Shown: positions 13,219 through 22,314, counted from the stretch's first letter. The stretch is DNA of 64,000 nt from Mycobacterium sp. JS623 (GCF_000328565.1 NC_019966.1:6200001-6264000); one strand, 5' to 3'. Made by a program: numbers and translations. Notes: generated by a model from the letters alone, not told the origin.

Positions 13219-15306
13219 TTAGAGATTGGCGGCCACACTAGCCTCCGGCCGCAAGTCCAGGCGCCGTAGCAGCTGAGCGTTCAACGCCACCACCACCGTC
13301 GAGATCGACATCAAGATCGCCCCGACCGACATCGGCATGACGAACCCGATTGGTGCCAGCACGCCGGCCGCGAGGGGCACCGAGATCAAGTTGTATCCCG
13401 CTGCCCACCAAAGGTTTTGCTTCATCTTGCGATACGAGGCCTTCGACAGCTGGATCACCGACAGCACCGAGCGCGGGTCCGAGCTGGCCAGGATCACACC
13501 GGCCGAGGCGATCGCCACATCGGTGCCTGCGCCGATCGCGATGCCGACATCCGCCTGCGCCAGCGCCGGCGCGTCGTTGACGCCGTCGCCGACCATCGCG
13601 ACGGTCTGCCTGCCACCCCGCCTCCCGCCAGGCCCTTCGTCTTGCAGCTGGGCCACCTTGGCGGCCTTATCCTCGGGCCTCACACCTGCGAACACTCGGT
13701 CGATGTCCAGCTGGGCGGCGACCGAATCCGCCACGGTCTGCGCATCCCCTGTGATCATCACCACCTGGATGCCGAGTTGGTGCAGGGCGTCGACGGCCTG
13801 CCGCGATTCCTCGCGGATTTCGTCGGCCAGCGCCAGGGCCCCCACGACGGTGTCGTCGGAAAGGACGTGCAGGATGATCGCGCCCTCGTCGCGCCAGCGT
13901 GCCACCTCGGGCAGCTCTGCCTGGCCGGCCTCTGAGAGCATCCGCGGACCGCCGACCCGCACGGTGTGGCCGTCGACTTGTGCCGTCACGCCGACGGCAG
14001 GCGACGAGGTGAAGTCCGATGATGGGGCCACCCTCAGCTCTCGGCGGCGTGCGGCTTCGACGATCGCCTTGGCGAGCGGGTGCTCGGAGTCGGCCTCCGC
14101 GGCCGCGGCGAGCGCCAGCACCTCGTCGTGGCTGTGAGACCCCGCCGCGGCCACCGCGGTCACCGTCGGCTCGCCCTTGGTCAGCGTGCCGGTCTTGTCG
14201 AACAGCACCGCGCCGACCGTCCGCATGCTCTCCAGCGCCAGGCGATCCTTGATCAGCACACCACCGCGCGCGGCGCGTTCGGTCGCAATGGAGACCACCA
14301 GCGGGATCGCCAGGCCAAGGGCATGTGGGCAGGCGATCACCAGCACCGTGATGGTACGGATCACGGCGTCTGCGGGCTGCCCGAGATAGCCCCACACCAC
14401 CGCGGTCACGATCGCGGCTGAAAGGGCGAACCAGAACAGCCAGGCGGCCGCCCTGTCGGCAAGCCGCTGCGCCCGTGACGACGAGTTCTGCGCCTCGGTC
14501 ACCAGCCGCTGGATGCCTGCGAGCGCGGTGTCGTCGCCGACCGCGGTCACCTTGACGCGCAGGCCGGAGTCGGTGGCGACGGTGCCCGCGACGACGGCGT
14601 CGCCGACGCTGCGGCGCACGGGCCGGGATTCGCCGGTCACCATCGACTCGTCCATTTCCGCGGCGCCGTCGACGATCACGCCGTCGGCGGGCACGCTGCC
14701 ACCGGGCCGCACGACCACCACATCGTCGACTCGAAGCTCGGCCGGCGCGACGGTTTCGGTTCCGTCGTCGGTCACGCGCTCGGCCTCGTCGGGCAGCAGC
14801 GCGGCCAGCGAGTCGAGCGCCGACGTGGTCTGCGCCAGCGACCGCATTTCGATCCAATGACCGAGCAGCATGATCACGATCAGCAGCGCGAGTTCCCACC
14901 AGAAGTCGAGGTTGTGCGGCAGAACGCCGAGGCTGGCGCCCCACGACGAGACGAATGCGACCGTGATGGCCAGGCCGATCAGCAGCATCATTCCCGGTGC
15001 GCGCGAACGGATTTCACTGATTGCGCCGGTGAGGAACGGCCGTCCGCCCCAGACGTACATCACAGTGCCGAGTACTGGCGACACCCATCTCGATCCTGGG
15101 AAGTCCGGCACGGCGTAGCCGAGGATCATCGCGAACATGCCGGACAGCACGACCGTCGGGACAGCAAGCACGAGCATGGTCCAGAACAGCCTGCGGAACT
15201 GCGCCAAGTGATCGCCGTGACCGCCGTGGCCCGCATGACCATGCTCGACGCCGTGCTCGGCATGTTCGGCGTGCATCTGATGCTGTGTCTCGGTCATGCC
15301 GGCCAC
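13219..15306 (-). CDS. P1B-type heavy-metal ATPase, CPH (CopB-like)
   Basis: Inner-membrane metal exporter, 695 aa. The first ~35 residues are His-rich (HAEHAEHGVEHGHAGHGGH), replacing the CxxC domains of CopA types. Core motifs: TGES (224-227), ACPHAL with the CPH metal site (326-328), DKTGT (370-374, phosphorylated Asp370), SEHPLAKA and GDGVNDAP. CPH plus a His-rich N-terminus is the CopB (P1B-3) pattern, usually copper or silver. The start is GTG 15306; ATG 15297 is the alternative. The copper-type palindrome directly upstream supports metal-responsive control. Confidence 0.88.
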   Translation of the reverse strand: MAGMTETQHQMHAEHAEHGVEHGHAGHGGHGDHLAQFRRLFWTMLVLAVPTVVLSGMFAMILGYAVPDFPGSRWVSPVLGTVMYVWGGRPFLTGAISEIRSRAPGMMLLIGLAITVAFVSSWGASLGVLPHNLDFWWELALLIVIMLLGHWIEMRSLAQTTSALDSLAALLPDEAERVTDDGTETVAPAELRVDDVVVVRPGGSVPADGVIVDGAAEMDESMVTGESRPVRRSVGDAVVAGTVATDSGLRVKVTAVGDDTALAGIQRLVTEAQNSSSRAQRLADRAAAWLFWFALSAAIVTAVVWGYLGQPADAVIRTITVLVIACPHALGLAIPLVVSIATERAARGGVLIKDRLALESMRTVGAVLFDKTGTLTKGEPTVTAVAAAGSHSHDEVLALAAAAEADSEHPLAKAIVEAARRRELRVAPSSDFTSSPAVGVTAQVDGHTVRVGGPRMLSEAGQAELPEVARWRDEGAIILHVLSDDTVVGALALADEIREESRQAVDALHQLGIQVVMITGDAQTVADSVAAQLDIDRVFAGVRPEDKAAKVAQLQDEGPGGRRGGRQTVAMVGDGVNDAPALAQADVGIAIGAGTDVAIASAGVILASSDPRSVLSVIQLSKASYRKMKQNLWWAAGYNLISVPLAAGVLAPIGFVMPMSVGAILMSISTVVVALNAQLLRRLDLRPEASVAANL

Positions 15307-15308
15307 TA

Positions 15309-15327
15309 TATACCCCCTAGGGGTATA
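15309..15327. promoter_or_regulatory. CsoR/RicR-like copper operator
   Basis: Near-perfect palindrome TATACCCCCTAGGGGTATA: 8-bp arms TATACCCC/GGGGTATA around CTA. This is the TACCC...GGGTA form bound by actinobacterial CsoR-family copper sensors. It ends 2 bp from the P-ATPase start and 33 bp before the thioesterase gene, so it may serve both directions. On the reverse strand TATATAGT next to it can act as the -10. Confidence 0.68.
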
Positions 15328-15360
15328 AGCCCAGCCCTGTCCACGCCACCCCGGACGGCG

Positions 15361-15864
15361 ATGTCACATCCGCTGAGCACGCCACTGGGCCGGTTCGGCA
15401 TCGTGACGGCCGAGGAAGGCCCGCAGCGCTGCGTTGCCTCCATCCCCGCGGGCGCGATGGCCAACCCGCTCACCGGTCAACCGACCGTCGCGGCGGTGGC
15501 GATGCTCGTCGACCACGTCGGCGGTTTGATCAACCATCACCGCAGGGGAGGCGCGACGAAAGTCCTGGTGGCCGACTCCGATCCGGTGCTGAACAACAGC
15601 CTGGGCATCGTGCACGGCGGGGTGTCGGCGATGGCGCTGGAGCTGGTCGGCTCGGCCGCTGTCAACGACGGCCGCGGGGACCAGCCTCTGCTCACGGCCT
15701 CGCTGCGCGTGAATTTTCTGCGTCAGTTTTACAGTGGACCCGAATCCCGTTATGAGGCAACAGCTTTGCAGGTCGGACGCAGCAGCGGCGTCGCGGAGGC
15801 CCTGGCCGTTGACGCCTCCGGTAAGCCGGCGATCATCGCCCGCATCACGGCCTACCTCGGATAG
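15361..15864 (+). CDS. Hotdog-fold thioesterase (PaaI-like)
   Basis: 167 aa. The segment NNSLGIVHGGVSAMALELVG matches the hotdog active-site helix with its HGG signature, and ASLRVNFLRQFYSG is the usual following strand. Probably an acyl-CoA thioesterase; substrate unknown. ATG 15361 is chosen because the protein then starts at a normal hotdog N-terminus and clears the copper-type operator. It lies 10 bp before the CLC gene and is probably co-transcribed with it. Confidence 0.72.
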   Translation: MSHPLSTPLGRFGIVTAEEGPQRCVASIPAGAMANPLTGQPTVAAVAMLVDHVGGLINHHRRGGATKVLVADSDPVLNNSLGIVHGGVSAMALELVGSAAVNDGRGDQPLLTASLRVNFLRQFYSGPESRYEATALQVGRSSGVAEALAVDASGKPAIIARITAYLG

Positions 15865-15874
15865 CATCCGGCTC

Positions 15875-17185
15875 ATGGCCGAGCCCGACGATTCCATGCG
15901 GGGCTCGCTACACATCTGCCTAACGGCGATCGTCGCGGGCGTGCTCATCGGCTTCGTGGGCGGCGCGTTCCGCTGGTGTCTGCAAAAAGCCGATGACCTG
16001 CGCATCGATGTCGTCGACTGGGCGCACAAGTTACCGGGGCCTGGCTGGCTGGTCCCGATGGCCGCCGCCGCGGCAGGCGCCACCCTCGCCGCGCTGATCG
16101 TGCGATGGGAGCCGTTGGCCGCCGGAAGTGGCATTCAACATGTCGAAGCGGTGTTTCTGGGTGAGGCCCAGCCGCCGCTGATTCGATTGCTTCCTGCGAA
16201 GTTCATCGGTGGCGTGCTGAGCATCGGCTCGGGACTCGTGCTGGGTCGCGAAGGGCCGACCGTGCACATGGGCGCGGCCATCGGAGCCGAAGCGGCGCGA
16301 CGCGCACGGTTGCCCGACGCCGAGGTCAGGATGATGCAGACAGCGTTGGGCGGCGCCGGCCTGGCGGTTGCGTTCAACGCCCCGATCGGCGGCACGCTTT
16401 TCACGCTCGAAGAAGTCACCAAGTCATTCCGGTTGAAAACCGTTCTGGCGACGCTGTTTTCGGCTGCATCGGCCGTGGCCTGCTCGCGGTTGATATTGGG
16501 CAACCACGCCGACTTCGACGTCGAGCCGATCACCGATACCGCCCTTGCCTGGCTGCCCGTTTTCGTCGCCTTCGGATTACTGACCGGCGCTCTGGGGGCG
16601 ATATACAACGGATTGGTGTTGTGGTTCCTCGACCACGTCGGCGCGATTCGCCGCATCCCCACCCTGGCGAAGGCGGCGATCATCGGCGCCGTCATCGGGC
16701 TCGCGATGTTCGCATATCCGTTCGCGGGCGGTGGCGGCGAGAACCTGACCCAACGGATCCTCGGCGGACAGCACCTCGCCGCGTCCGCCGTCATCGCAAT
16801 CCTTGCCGTGCGCTTCGTCGCCGGGCCGCTGTCGTACTCGGCTGCGGTCCCTGGCGGACTGTTCGCGCCACTGCTGGCCGTCGGCGCGCTGTGGGGGCTC
16901 CTGTTCGTCGGAGCGTTCAACGCGGTATGGCCAGGGGACGCAACGCAGTTGGCAGTGCCGATGGCACTCGTCGGGATGGCCGCATTCTTCGGGGCCACCG
17001 TGCGCGCGCCGGTGACGGGGATGGTCGTCGTGACCGAGATGACGGCCACTACCGAGGTGCTCGTGCCGATGATGGCGGCGACCGCAGCGGCGGTATTCGT
17101 CGCGTACCTCGTGGGATCACCACCGATCTACGAGAGCCTGCGAGAGCGGATGCCCGACGCTGATTCCGCCCGAGATCAGAGTTAA
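15875..17185 (+). CDS. CLC-family chloride channel/antiporter
   Basis: Polytopic membrane protein, 436 aa. CLC selectivity motifs are present: GSGIQHVEAV, GREGPTVHMGAAIGAE with the external gating Glu intact, and AVPGGLFAPLLAVGA, plus PVTGMVVVTEMT near the C-terminus. The gating Glu is consistent with Cl-/H+ exchange or a gated channel. No CBS domains. The start at ATG 15875 gives a short cytoplasmic N-terminus before the first membrane helix. Counterpart of M. tuberculosis Rv0143c. A long inverted repeat covers its stop codon. Confidence 0.88.
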   Translation: MAEPDDSMRGSLHICLTAIVAGVLIGFVGGAFRWCLQKADDLRIDVVDWAHKLPGPGWLVPMAAAAAGATLAALIVRWEPLAAGSGIQHVEAVFLGEAQPPLIRLLPAKFIGGVLSIGSGLVLGREGPTVHMGAAIGAEAARRARLPDAEVRMMQTALGGAGLAVAFNAPIGGTLFTLEEVTKSFRLKTVLATLFSAASAVACSRLILGNHADFDVEPITDTALAWLPVFVAFGLLTGALGAIYNGLVLWFLDHVGAIRRIPTLAKAAIIGAVIGLAMFAYPFAGGGGENLTQRILGGQHLAASAVIAILAVRFVAGPLSYSAAVPGGLFAPLLAVGALWGLLFVGAFNAVWPGDATQLAVPMALVGMAAFFGATVRAPVTGMVVVTEMTATTEVLVPMMAATAAAVFVAYLVGSPPIYESLRERMPDADSARDQS

Positions 17186-17233
17186 CGCACGGTTCTACTC
17201 ATTTCGCGAGTAACAACTCTGATCTGGGCGGAA
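17164..17233. terminator. Long inverted repeat between CLC and bicupin genes
   Basis: The left arm TTCCGCCCGAGATCAGAGTT (17164-17183) pairs with the right arm at 17215-17233, perfect except for one bulged G. The 31-nt loop contains a second stem, TACTC/GAGTA (17196-17200, 17208-17212). The left arm includes the CLC stop codon; the right arm ends 10 bp before the bicupin start. It could be a terminator, an operator, or a mobile short repeat. There is no U-tract. Confidence 0.5.
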
Positions 17234-17243
17234 GCTTTCGACC

Positions 17244-18293
17244 ATGCCAACTACACACGCCACCTCACTGATCGACGGCGAGATCGTCGAGGAGAACGAC
17301 CTCGGCTCGATCAGGCGGGTCACCGCCGACACGCTGCCGATCCTGTCGGGCATCTCCATCAAGCGGATCGTCATCAACCCCGACGCAATGAGAACCCCGC
17401 ACTGGCACGCCAACTGCAACGAGCTCACCTACTGCGTGTCCGGCACGTCGTTCGTCTCGGTGCTGGACACCTACAGCAGGTTTTCCAGCTTCACGGTCAG
17501 GGCAGGCGAGATGTTCCACATCGACTCCGGATCGCTTCACCACATCGAGAACATCGGCGAGGAACCCGCGGAGTTCATCCTTGCCTTCCGCAGCGAGCGC
17601 CCCGAAGACTTCGGTCTGGCAGCGGCTTTCGGCGCGATGACCGACGCCGTGCTCGGCAACACCTACGATCTGCCTTCCGCCGACTTCGCCAAGGTGCGAC
17701 GCGATACTACCGACCGCAAGCTGGCCAGGCGCGCAGGCGATCCGGTGGTTCCACCGACGGCAGCGTTCGACGATCCGCACAAATTCGCGGTCGAGGCGCA
17801 GAGCCCACCGATCGGCATCGCCGTCGGCTCCGCGCGGCTGGCACGTCTGCAGTTCTGGCCGGCGCTGAAGGACCTGTCGATGTACTCGCTGCGCATCCGC
17901 GAGGACGGCATGCGTGAACCCCACTGGCATCCGATCACCGCCGAGATGGGCTACGTGCATGCGGGTTCGGCACGGATGACGGTGATGAATCCCGATGGCA
18001 CGCTTGATACTTGGCGCCTGAAGGAGGGCGACGTGTACTTCATTCCGCGCGCCTACCCGCATCACATCGAGGTCGTCGACGCCCCTGACATGCACTTCGC
18101 GATCTTCTTCGACCAGCCCACCCCGGGCGACATCGGCTACCGCGCGTCGGCAAGTGCGTATTCCCGTGAGGTGCTTGCCGCAACGTTCAACATGCACATC
18201 GATGACTTGCCGAACTTCCCGTTCACCAAATCCGACCCGCTCATCGTCACCCGCAACAACCCCGTGGACGAATATGCCGTGGGGGAACGCTAG
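17244..18293 (+). CDS. Bicupin, oxalate-decarboxylase-like
   Basis: Two-cupin protein, 349 aa, probably a metal-binding enzyme. The first cupin has ligands H53, H55, E60 (PHWHANCNE) and H99/H100; the second has H227, H229, E234 (PHWHPITAE) and H273/H274. Both metal sites look intact, as in oxalate decarboxylases. No signal peptide is visible, so it is cytoplasmic. Substrate is not certain; other bicupins include mannose-isomerase-like and quercetinase-like enzymes. It stands alone on its transcript, after a long inverted repeat. Confidence 0.78.
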   Translation: MPTTHATSLIDGEIVEENDLGSIRRVTADTLPILSGISIKRIVINPDAMRTPHWHANCNELTYCVSGTSFVSVLDTYSRFSSFTVRAGEMFHIDSGSLHHIENIGEEPAEFILAFRSERPEDFGLAAAFGAMTDAVLGNTYDLPSADFAKVRRDTTDRKLARRAGDPVVPPTAAFDDPHKFAVEAQSPPIGIAVGSARLARLQFWPALKDLSMYSLRIREDGMREPHWHPITAEMGYVHAGSARMTVMNPDGTLDTWRLKEGDVYFIPRAYPHHIEVVDAPDMHFAIFFDQPTPGDIGYRASASAYSREVLAATFNMHIDDLPNFPFTKSDPLIVTRNNPVDEYAVGER

Positions 18294-18447
18294 ATCACGC
18301 TGCTGTCGCAAAAGTTTCCATCGCAACACAATTCAGGCGCAACACAATCCGCAGCCACCCTGTTCGTGCAGCCCTCACCGCACAGGCATCACGTCCAACG
18401 GAGGAGTCACGCGTGCGCGACGATGCGCTCGAGTGAGGCAGCACCCG

Positions 18448-19005
18448 CTACTTGACAGGTGCCTTCTTCTTGGCCTTGGTTGCGGCGGCCCGTTCGGTCC
18501 GCGCGCCCTGGTTGGCCAATTGACCGCCGGCGTTCTCCAAATGCGCACGCACGAACCACTGGAACTTCTCCAGCTCAGCGGCGTGACCGATGATCATGTC
18601 CTGCGATACCAGGTCAAGATCCTCGAGCGCGTCGATGCATTTGCGGGTGTCCTCTATCACGCCGGTGTAGACAAGATCCAGCGCGGCCAGGTGCGCCTGC
18701 ACAGTGTCTCGCTCGACGGAGTAGTCGTCCCAGGTGCGGTCCTTGATGATCGCGCCGGGTGTGCCCTGCGGCGACTTACCAAGCGCCGCAATGCGTTCAG
18801 CGGCTTCGTCGGCGTATCCGCGGACTAGTTCGACCTGCGGATCGATCATTTCGTGTACGCCGATGAAGTTCGGGCCGACGACGTTCCAGTGCACGTGCTT
18901 GAGCGTCAGGTGCAGATCGTTGTACGTGCTGAGCTGCTTCTGCAGCAGGTCGGCGATCTTATTGCCGTCTTTCTCGGACATGCCGGGGATGGTGAACTCA
19001 GTCAT
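18448..19005 (-). CDS. dps: Dps1, DNA-binding ferritin-like protein
   Basis: Starvation-induced DNA protection and iron-storage protein, 185 aa, forming a dodecamer. Ferroxidase residues H39, H51, D55 and E59 are at the positions of M. smegmatis Dps1 (HVHWNVVGPNFIGVHEMIDP). The basic C-terminal tail ending AATKAKKKAPVK fits DNA binding. It follows the AlkA-like gene by 39 bp on the same strand. A SigF-like promoter lies in that gap. ATG 19005 gives the known family N-terminus (MTEFTIPGMS). Confidence 0.93.
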   Translation of the reverse strand: MTEFTIPGMSEKDGNKIADLLQKQLSTYNDLHLTLKHVHWNVVGPNFIGVHEMIDPQVELVRGYADEAAERIAALGKSPQGTPGAIIKDRTWDDYSVERDTVQAHLAALDLVYTGVIEDTRKCIDALEDLDLVSQDMIIGHAAELEKFQWFVRAHLENAGGQLANQGARTERAAATKAKKKAPVK

Positions 19006-19014
19006 GCGGGACGG

Positions 19015-19041
19015 GTACCCGGACCAACGCGACGGTAATCG
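19015..19041 (-). promoter_or_regulatory. SigF-like promoter before dps
   Basis: On the reverse strand a GGGTAC -10 (19020-19015) follows CGATT (19041-19037) at a 16-bp spacing, close to the mycobacterial SigF form GGWWT-N16/17-GGGTAY. M. smegmatis dps is known to use SigF/SigH. The -10 lies about 10 bp from the ATG, so the leader would be very short. Confidence 0.42.
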
Positions 19042-19044
19042 TGA

Positions 19045-19950
19045 CTAGAGCGCGCGCAGCTTCGGTATCGCCTGGCGGGCCGCCCGCCGGGGGGCATGTG
19101 CACGTCCGGTGACCTCGAGCAGTCGCACGGCACGGTGGCGATGCGGCCGCAGCGGCTCGAGCAACTCCTCCATCGCGGGGTCGTCGATCGCTTGGCCGAG
19201 AAGCCGCCAGCCGACCATGGCGGCGAGGTGGTAGTCACCGACGCTCAGCGCGTCGGCGTCGCCGAATGCCCGTTGAGCGGTCTCGGCGGCCGTCCATATG
19301 CCAACGCCGGGCAGCGACATCAGCGCCGTGCGGGCGTCCTGCGGTGCCCGGCCGGTCAGCCGCTCCAGCGAATCCGCCCGCTGCGCACAACCGACGATGG
19401 TGCGGGCCCGACCGGGGTCGACGTTGGCGCGATGGAACTCCCAGGACGGGATGCGCCGCCACACGTCACCAGGCGGCGGTACCCGCATGTGGGCAGGAGC
19501 GGGACCCGGTGCAGGCGAGCCGAACTTGGTCACCAATGCGCGCCATGCGCGGCGTGCGTCCATGCCGTACACCCGTTGCTCGAGGATGGCGGGGATCAAC
19601 GCCTCGAGTACCCGTCCCGTGCGGCCCAGCCGCAGGTGCGGCACCGACCGGTGCGCGGCAGCGATGGTCGGCTCCGTTGGCGTGAAGCCCGACGCATCGT
19701 CGTGGGCACCCAACAACGCGGGCAGCGATTCAACGAATTCCGTTGCGCCCGTACCCCATGCCTCACAGTCGACGACGTTTGTCGCCGACTTGGTGATTCG
19801 CGCGGTGACGGGTCCGCTGCGCATCAGGCTGGTCCGCCAGATCGCACCGTCGGCGTCGTCGTGGTAGCACGGGTCACCGCGGCCGCGGCGCAACGGCGCC
19901 AGGGTCAGCGCTGGGCTGGCCGGTCCGTCGAAGCTGACCGCACTATCCAC
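19045..19950 (-). CDS. AlkA-like DNA glycosylase (HhH-GPD)
   Basis: Base-excision repair glycosylase, 301 aa, of the 3-methyladenine glycosylase 2 group. The helix-hairpin-helix LPGVGIWTAA (213-222) is followed by the catalytic Asp239 in LSVGDYHL. The N-terminal domain (about 1-110) is divergent. Counterpart of M. tuberculosis Rv0142. It lies directly upstream of dps on the same strand, so a repair gene and a DNA-protection gene may share a transcript. Confidence 0.82.
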   Translation of the reverse strand: MDSAVSFDGPASPALTLAPLRRGRGDPCYHDDADGAIWRTSLMRSGPVTARITKSATNVVDCEAWGTGATEFVESLPALLGAHDDASGFTPTEPTIAAAHRSVPHLRLGRTGRVLEALIPAILEQRVYGMDARRAWRALVTKFGSPAPGPAPAHMRVPPPGDVWRRIPSWEFHRANVDPGRARTIVGCAQRADSLERLTGRAPQDARTALMSLPGVGIWTAAETAQRAFGDADALSVGDYHLAAMVGWRLLGQAIDDPAMEELLEPLRPHRHRAVRLLEVTGRAHAPRRAARQAIPKLRAL

Positions 19951-19984
19951 CTCGTCAGGTTATGCGGAGTCCAGCGCCGAGGCG

Positions 19985-20371
19985 CTACGCCCCTGCCGGC
20001 CCGACGGAGATGTCGGCCTTGTCCGGATAGAACGCGACGTGGCCAGCGATCTGCGCCACCGCCGGATACGGCTGCTGGTAGGTCCAGATCACGTCGTCGA
20101 CGGTCGTTCCGGCTTCGGTGACGACGTGGTAGTAACTGGCGTCGCCCTTGTACGGGCAGTAGGTCTCGGTGTCGCTGGGCTTCAGCCTCGCGGCAACGAC
20201 GTCGCTGGGCGGGATGTATTGCACCGCGGGATAGGTCGACTCCTGCAACGTCAGCGCGTCGTCGGTCTCGGCGATCACTTCGCCGTTGATGCGCACGGTC
20301 ACGTGCTTGCCCGTCGGTTCGACGGTGATCGGATGAGCCGCGGTGGGCTCGAGTACGGGTCGATTGGACAT
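19985..20371 (-). CDS. DUF427 domain protein
   Basis: 128 aa. A single DUF427 domain with the hallmark ETYCPYKGDASYYHV and VIWTYQQPYPAVAQIAGHVAFYP (split here). The biochemical role of the family is unknown. The start is ATG 20371, with AGGAG 7 nt upstream; the ATG two codons earlier is too close to that site. Counterpart of M. tuberculosis Rv0140. A two-domain relative lies at 43.4 kb. Confidence 0.84.
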   Translation of the reverse strand: MSNRPVLEPTAAHPITVEPTGKHVTVRINGEVIAETDDALTLQESTYPAVQYIPPSDVVAARLKPSDTETYCPYKGDASYYHVVTEAGTTVDDVIWTYQQPYPAVAQIAGHVAFYPDKADISVGPAGA

Positions 20372-20464
20372 CACCATTCTCCTGACGCCGGTCCTAATCC
20401 AAGCTATCCAGCGCAACATGTGCAGACCCGCCATTTCTTCCGACCTGCCACCTACGATCGCCCC

Positions 20465-20935
20465 ATGACTGATCCGGGCGCCGCATGCGCGCAGGCCGAG
20501 GTGAGCATCAATGCCGACCCCGAGCGGGTGTACCACCTGATCACCGACCTCTCGACGCTTGCCGCATGCGCCGAGGAGGCCGCAGCGATGAAATGGCTGA
20601 AGGGCGACTCCGCGCGGCCTGGCGCGGTGTTCAAGGGAACGAACCGCAACGGAATGCGGCAGTGGAGCACCAAGTGCACCGTCACCGACGCCGAACCCGG
20701 TCGAGCGTTCGCCTTTGACGTCGGCTATTTCGGGATCCCCGTCGCGCACTGGCGCTACGACATAGCTGCCGAAGGCGACGGCTGCCGACTGACCGAACGG
20801 ATGTGGGACCGCCGACCCGGCTGGTTCGTGAAGCCCGGCGGCCTGGCCACCGGGGTGATGGACCGCTCTTCGGCCAACGCCGAGCACATCAAGTTGACGC
20901 TGCAACGCCTGAAGGAAAAGGCCGAAGCGGGCTAG
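20465..20935 (+). CDS. SRPBCC (polyketide cyclase/START-like) protein
   Basis: 156 aa, one SRPBCC helix-grip fold: EVSINADPERVYHLITDLS at the N-terminus, a central KCTVTDAEPGRAFAFDV and a C-terminal helix HIKLTLQRLKEKAE. These bind hydrophobic ligands; the ligand here is unknown. It is divergent from the DUF427 gene and overlaps the convergent FAD oxidoreductase by 4 bp. Confidence 0.74.
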   Translation: MTDPGAACAQAEVSINADPERVYHLITDLSTLAACAEEAAAMKWLKGDSARPGAVFKGTNRNGMRQWSTKCTVTDAEPGRAFAFDVGYFGIPVAHWRYDIAAEGDGCRLTERMWDRRPGWFVKPGGLATGVMDRSSANAEHIKLTLQRLKEKAEAG

Positions 20936-22314
20936 TGGGGTCTGCCGGCGATCTTGTCGGCGACGACCGCGATCGGTGACGTCGTCCGTCGGCCGCGCGA
21001 CTCGTGCCAGTCTGCGGCCTTGTAGGCGAGGTACATGCCGCGCACCCCGATCCAGCGCAGCGGTTCGGGTTCCCAGCTCCGTGACCGGTGGCCGACCCAC
21101 GGCAGCTCGGTGAGCGCGCTGCGCTGGTCGAGCACCAGGTCCGCCAGTGTGCGACCGGCGAGGTACGTGGCCGTGACGCCGTGGCCGACGTAGCCGCCCG
21201 CCCAGCCGAGACCCGTTGCCTTGTCGAGAACGACACTGGCCTCCCAGTCGCGCGGCACGGCCAGCACGCCGCACCAGCCGTGCGCGATCGGGATGTCGCG
21301 AACCTGCGGCAGGATCGAGCGCAGGGTCGCCGTCAGATGCCTGATGGTGCGCTCCGGCACCGCGCCGTCGACGTCGGTGCGTGACGCGTATCGGTACGGC
21401 ACGCTGCGTCCGCCGATCGCGATCCTGTTGTCGACGGTGCGCTGGGCGTAGAAGAACCCGTGCGCGGTGTCTCCGACGGTTTCGCGGCCCTCCCAGCCGA
21501 TCGATGCCCAGGCGCTCTCCGGAATCGGCTCGGTGGCGATCATCGAGCTGTTCATCGGAAGCCAGCGGCGCCGCAGGCCCTTCATGCGTGCGGTGAAGCC
21601 CTCCGTGGCGCGCAGCACGATCGGCGCGCTGACGGTGCCAAGTGGGGAGACCGCGCGACCCGGTTCGATCGAGGTGACGGGCGAGTCCTCGTAGATGTCG
21701 ACACCGCGCCGCTCGACGGTGTCGGCCAACCCGCGCGCCAGCTGTGCGGGCTGGATCCGGGCACAGTGCGGCGTGTGATAGGCCGAAACCACGCCGTCGA
21801 ACTGAATCCGTTCGGCCGCTTCGGCTTTCGTCAACGGGGCGATGCCGTCGACCTTCCAGCTGAGTTCCTCGTCGAGCTCGGCGGCCAGGCGCGACGCCTG
21901 TGCAGCGTTGCGGGCGATGTGCATCGTGCCGCCCTTCACGATGCCCGCGTCGATGCCCTCGGCGGTCGTGACGTCGATGACCCCATCGATGGCCTCGTTG
22001 AGCGCCTGCTGCCACGCAAGCACACGGTCGCGGCCGTATAGCTGGGCCATCCGGTTGCGGTCGCCAGGCACCAGCCCGGAGAGCCAGCCGCCGTTTCGTC
22101 CCGACGCGCCGAAGCCGGCGAAGCGGGCCTCGAGGATGACGATGCGCAGCGTCGGGTCGGCTCGCTTCAGGTAGTAGGCCGTCCACAGGCCGGTGTACCC
22201 GGCGCCGACGATGCACACGTCGGCGTCGCGATGACCGGGCAACGGCGGCCGCAATGACGGGTACTCGGTGAACCAGTTCGAAACGCGACCGTTGACGGGA
22301 CCTGGCGTGGACAC
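20932..22314 (-). CDS. FAD-dependent amine oxidoreductase (DAO family)
   Basis: 460 aa. The FAD-binding motif VCIVGAGYTGLWTAYYL (about 33-49) is followed by GFGASGRNGGWLSG, typical of PuuB/gamma-glutamylputrescine-oxidase-like D-amino-acid-oxidase relatives. The C-terminal GLGWAGGYVGHGVTATYLAGRTLADL closes the FAD site. Probably oxidises a secondary or primary amine; substrate unknown. No aminobutyrate-pathway neighbours are present to confirm a putrescine role. Confidence 0.8.
   Translation of the reverse strand: MSTPGPVNGRVSNWFTEYPSLRPPLPGHRDADVCIVGAGYTGLWTAYYLKRADPTLRIVILEARFAGFGASGRNGGWLSGLVPGDRNRMAQLYGRDRVLAWQQALNEAIDGVIDVTTAEGIDAGIVKGGTMHIARNAAQASRLAAELDEELSWKVDGIAPLTKAEAAERIQFDGVVSAYHTPHCARIQPAQLARGLADTVERRGVDIYEDSPVTSIEPGRAVSPLGTVSAPIVLRATEGFTARMKGLRRRWLPMNSSMIATEPIPESAWASIGWEGRETVGDTAHGFFYAQRTVDNRIAIGGRSVPYRYASRTDVDGAVPERTIRHLTATLRSILPQVRDIPIAHGWCGVLAVPRDWEASVVLDKATGLGWAGGYVGHGVTATYLAGRTLADLVLDQRSALTELPWVGHRSRSWEPEPLRWIGVRGMYLAYKAADWHESRGRRTTSPIAVVADKIAGRPH

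Noticed and set aside
18310..18440. Repeated CGCAACACAAT and a 7-codon frame after GGAGGAG, between the bicupin and dps genes
   Set aside because: The repeat is short and the frame far too small; no function can be supported.
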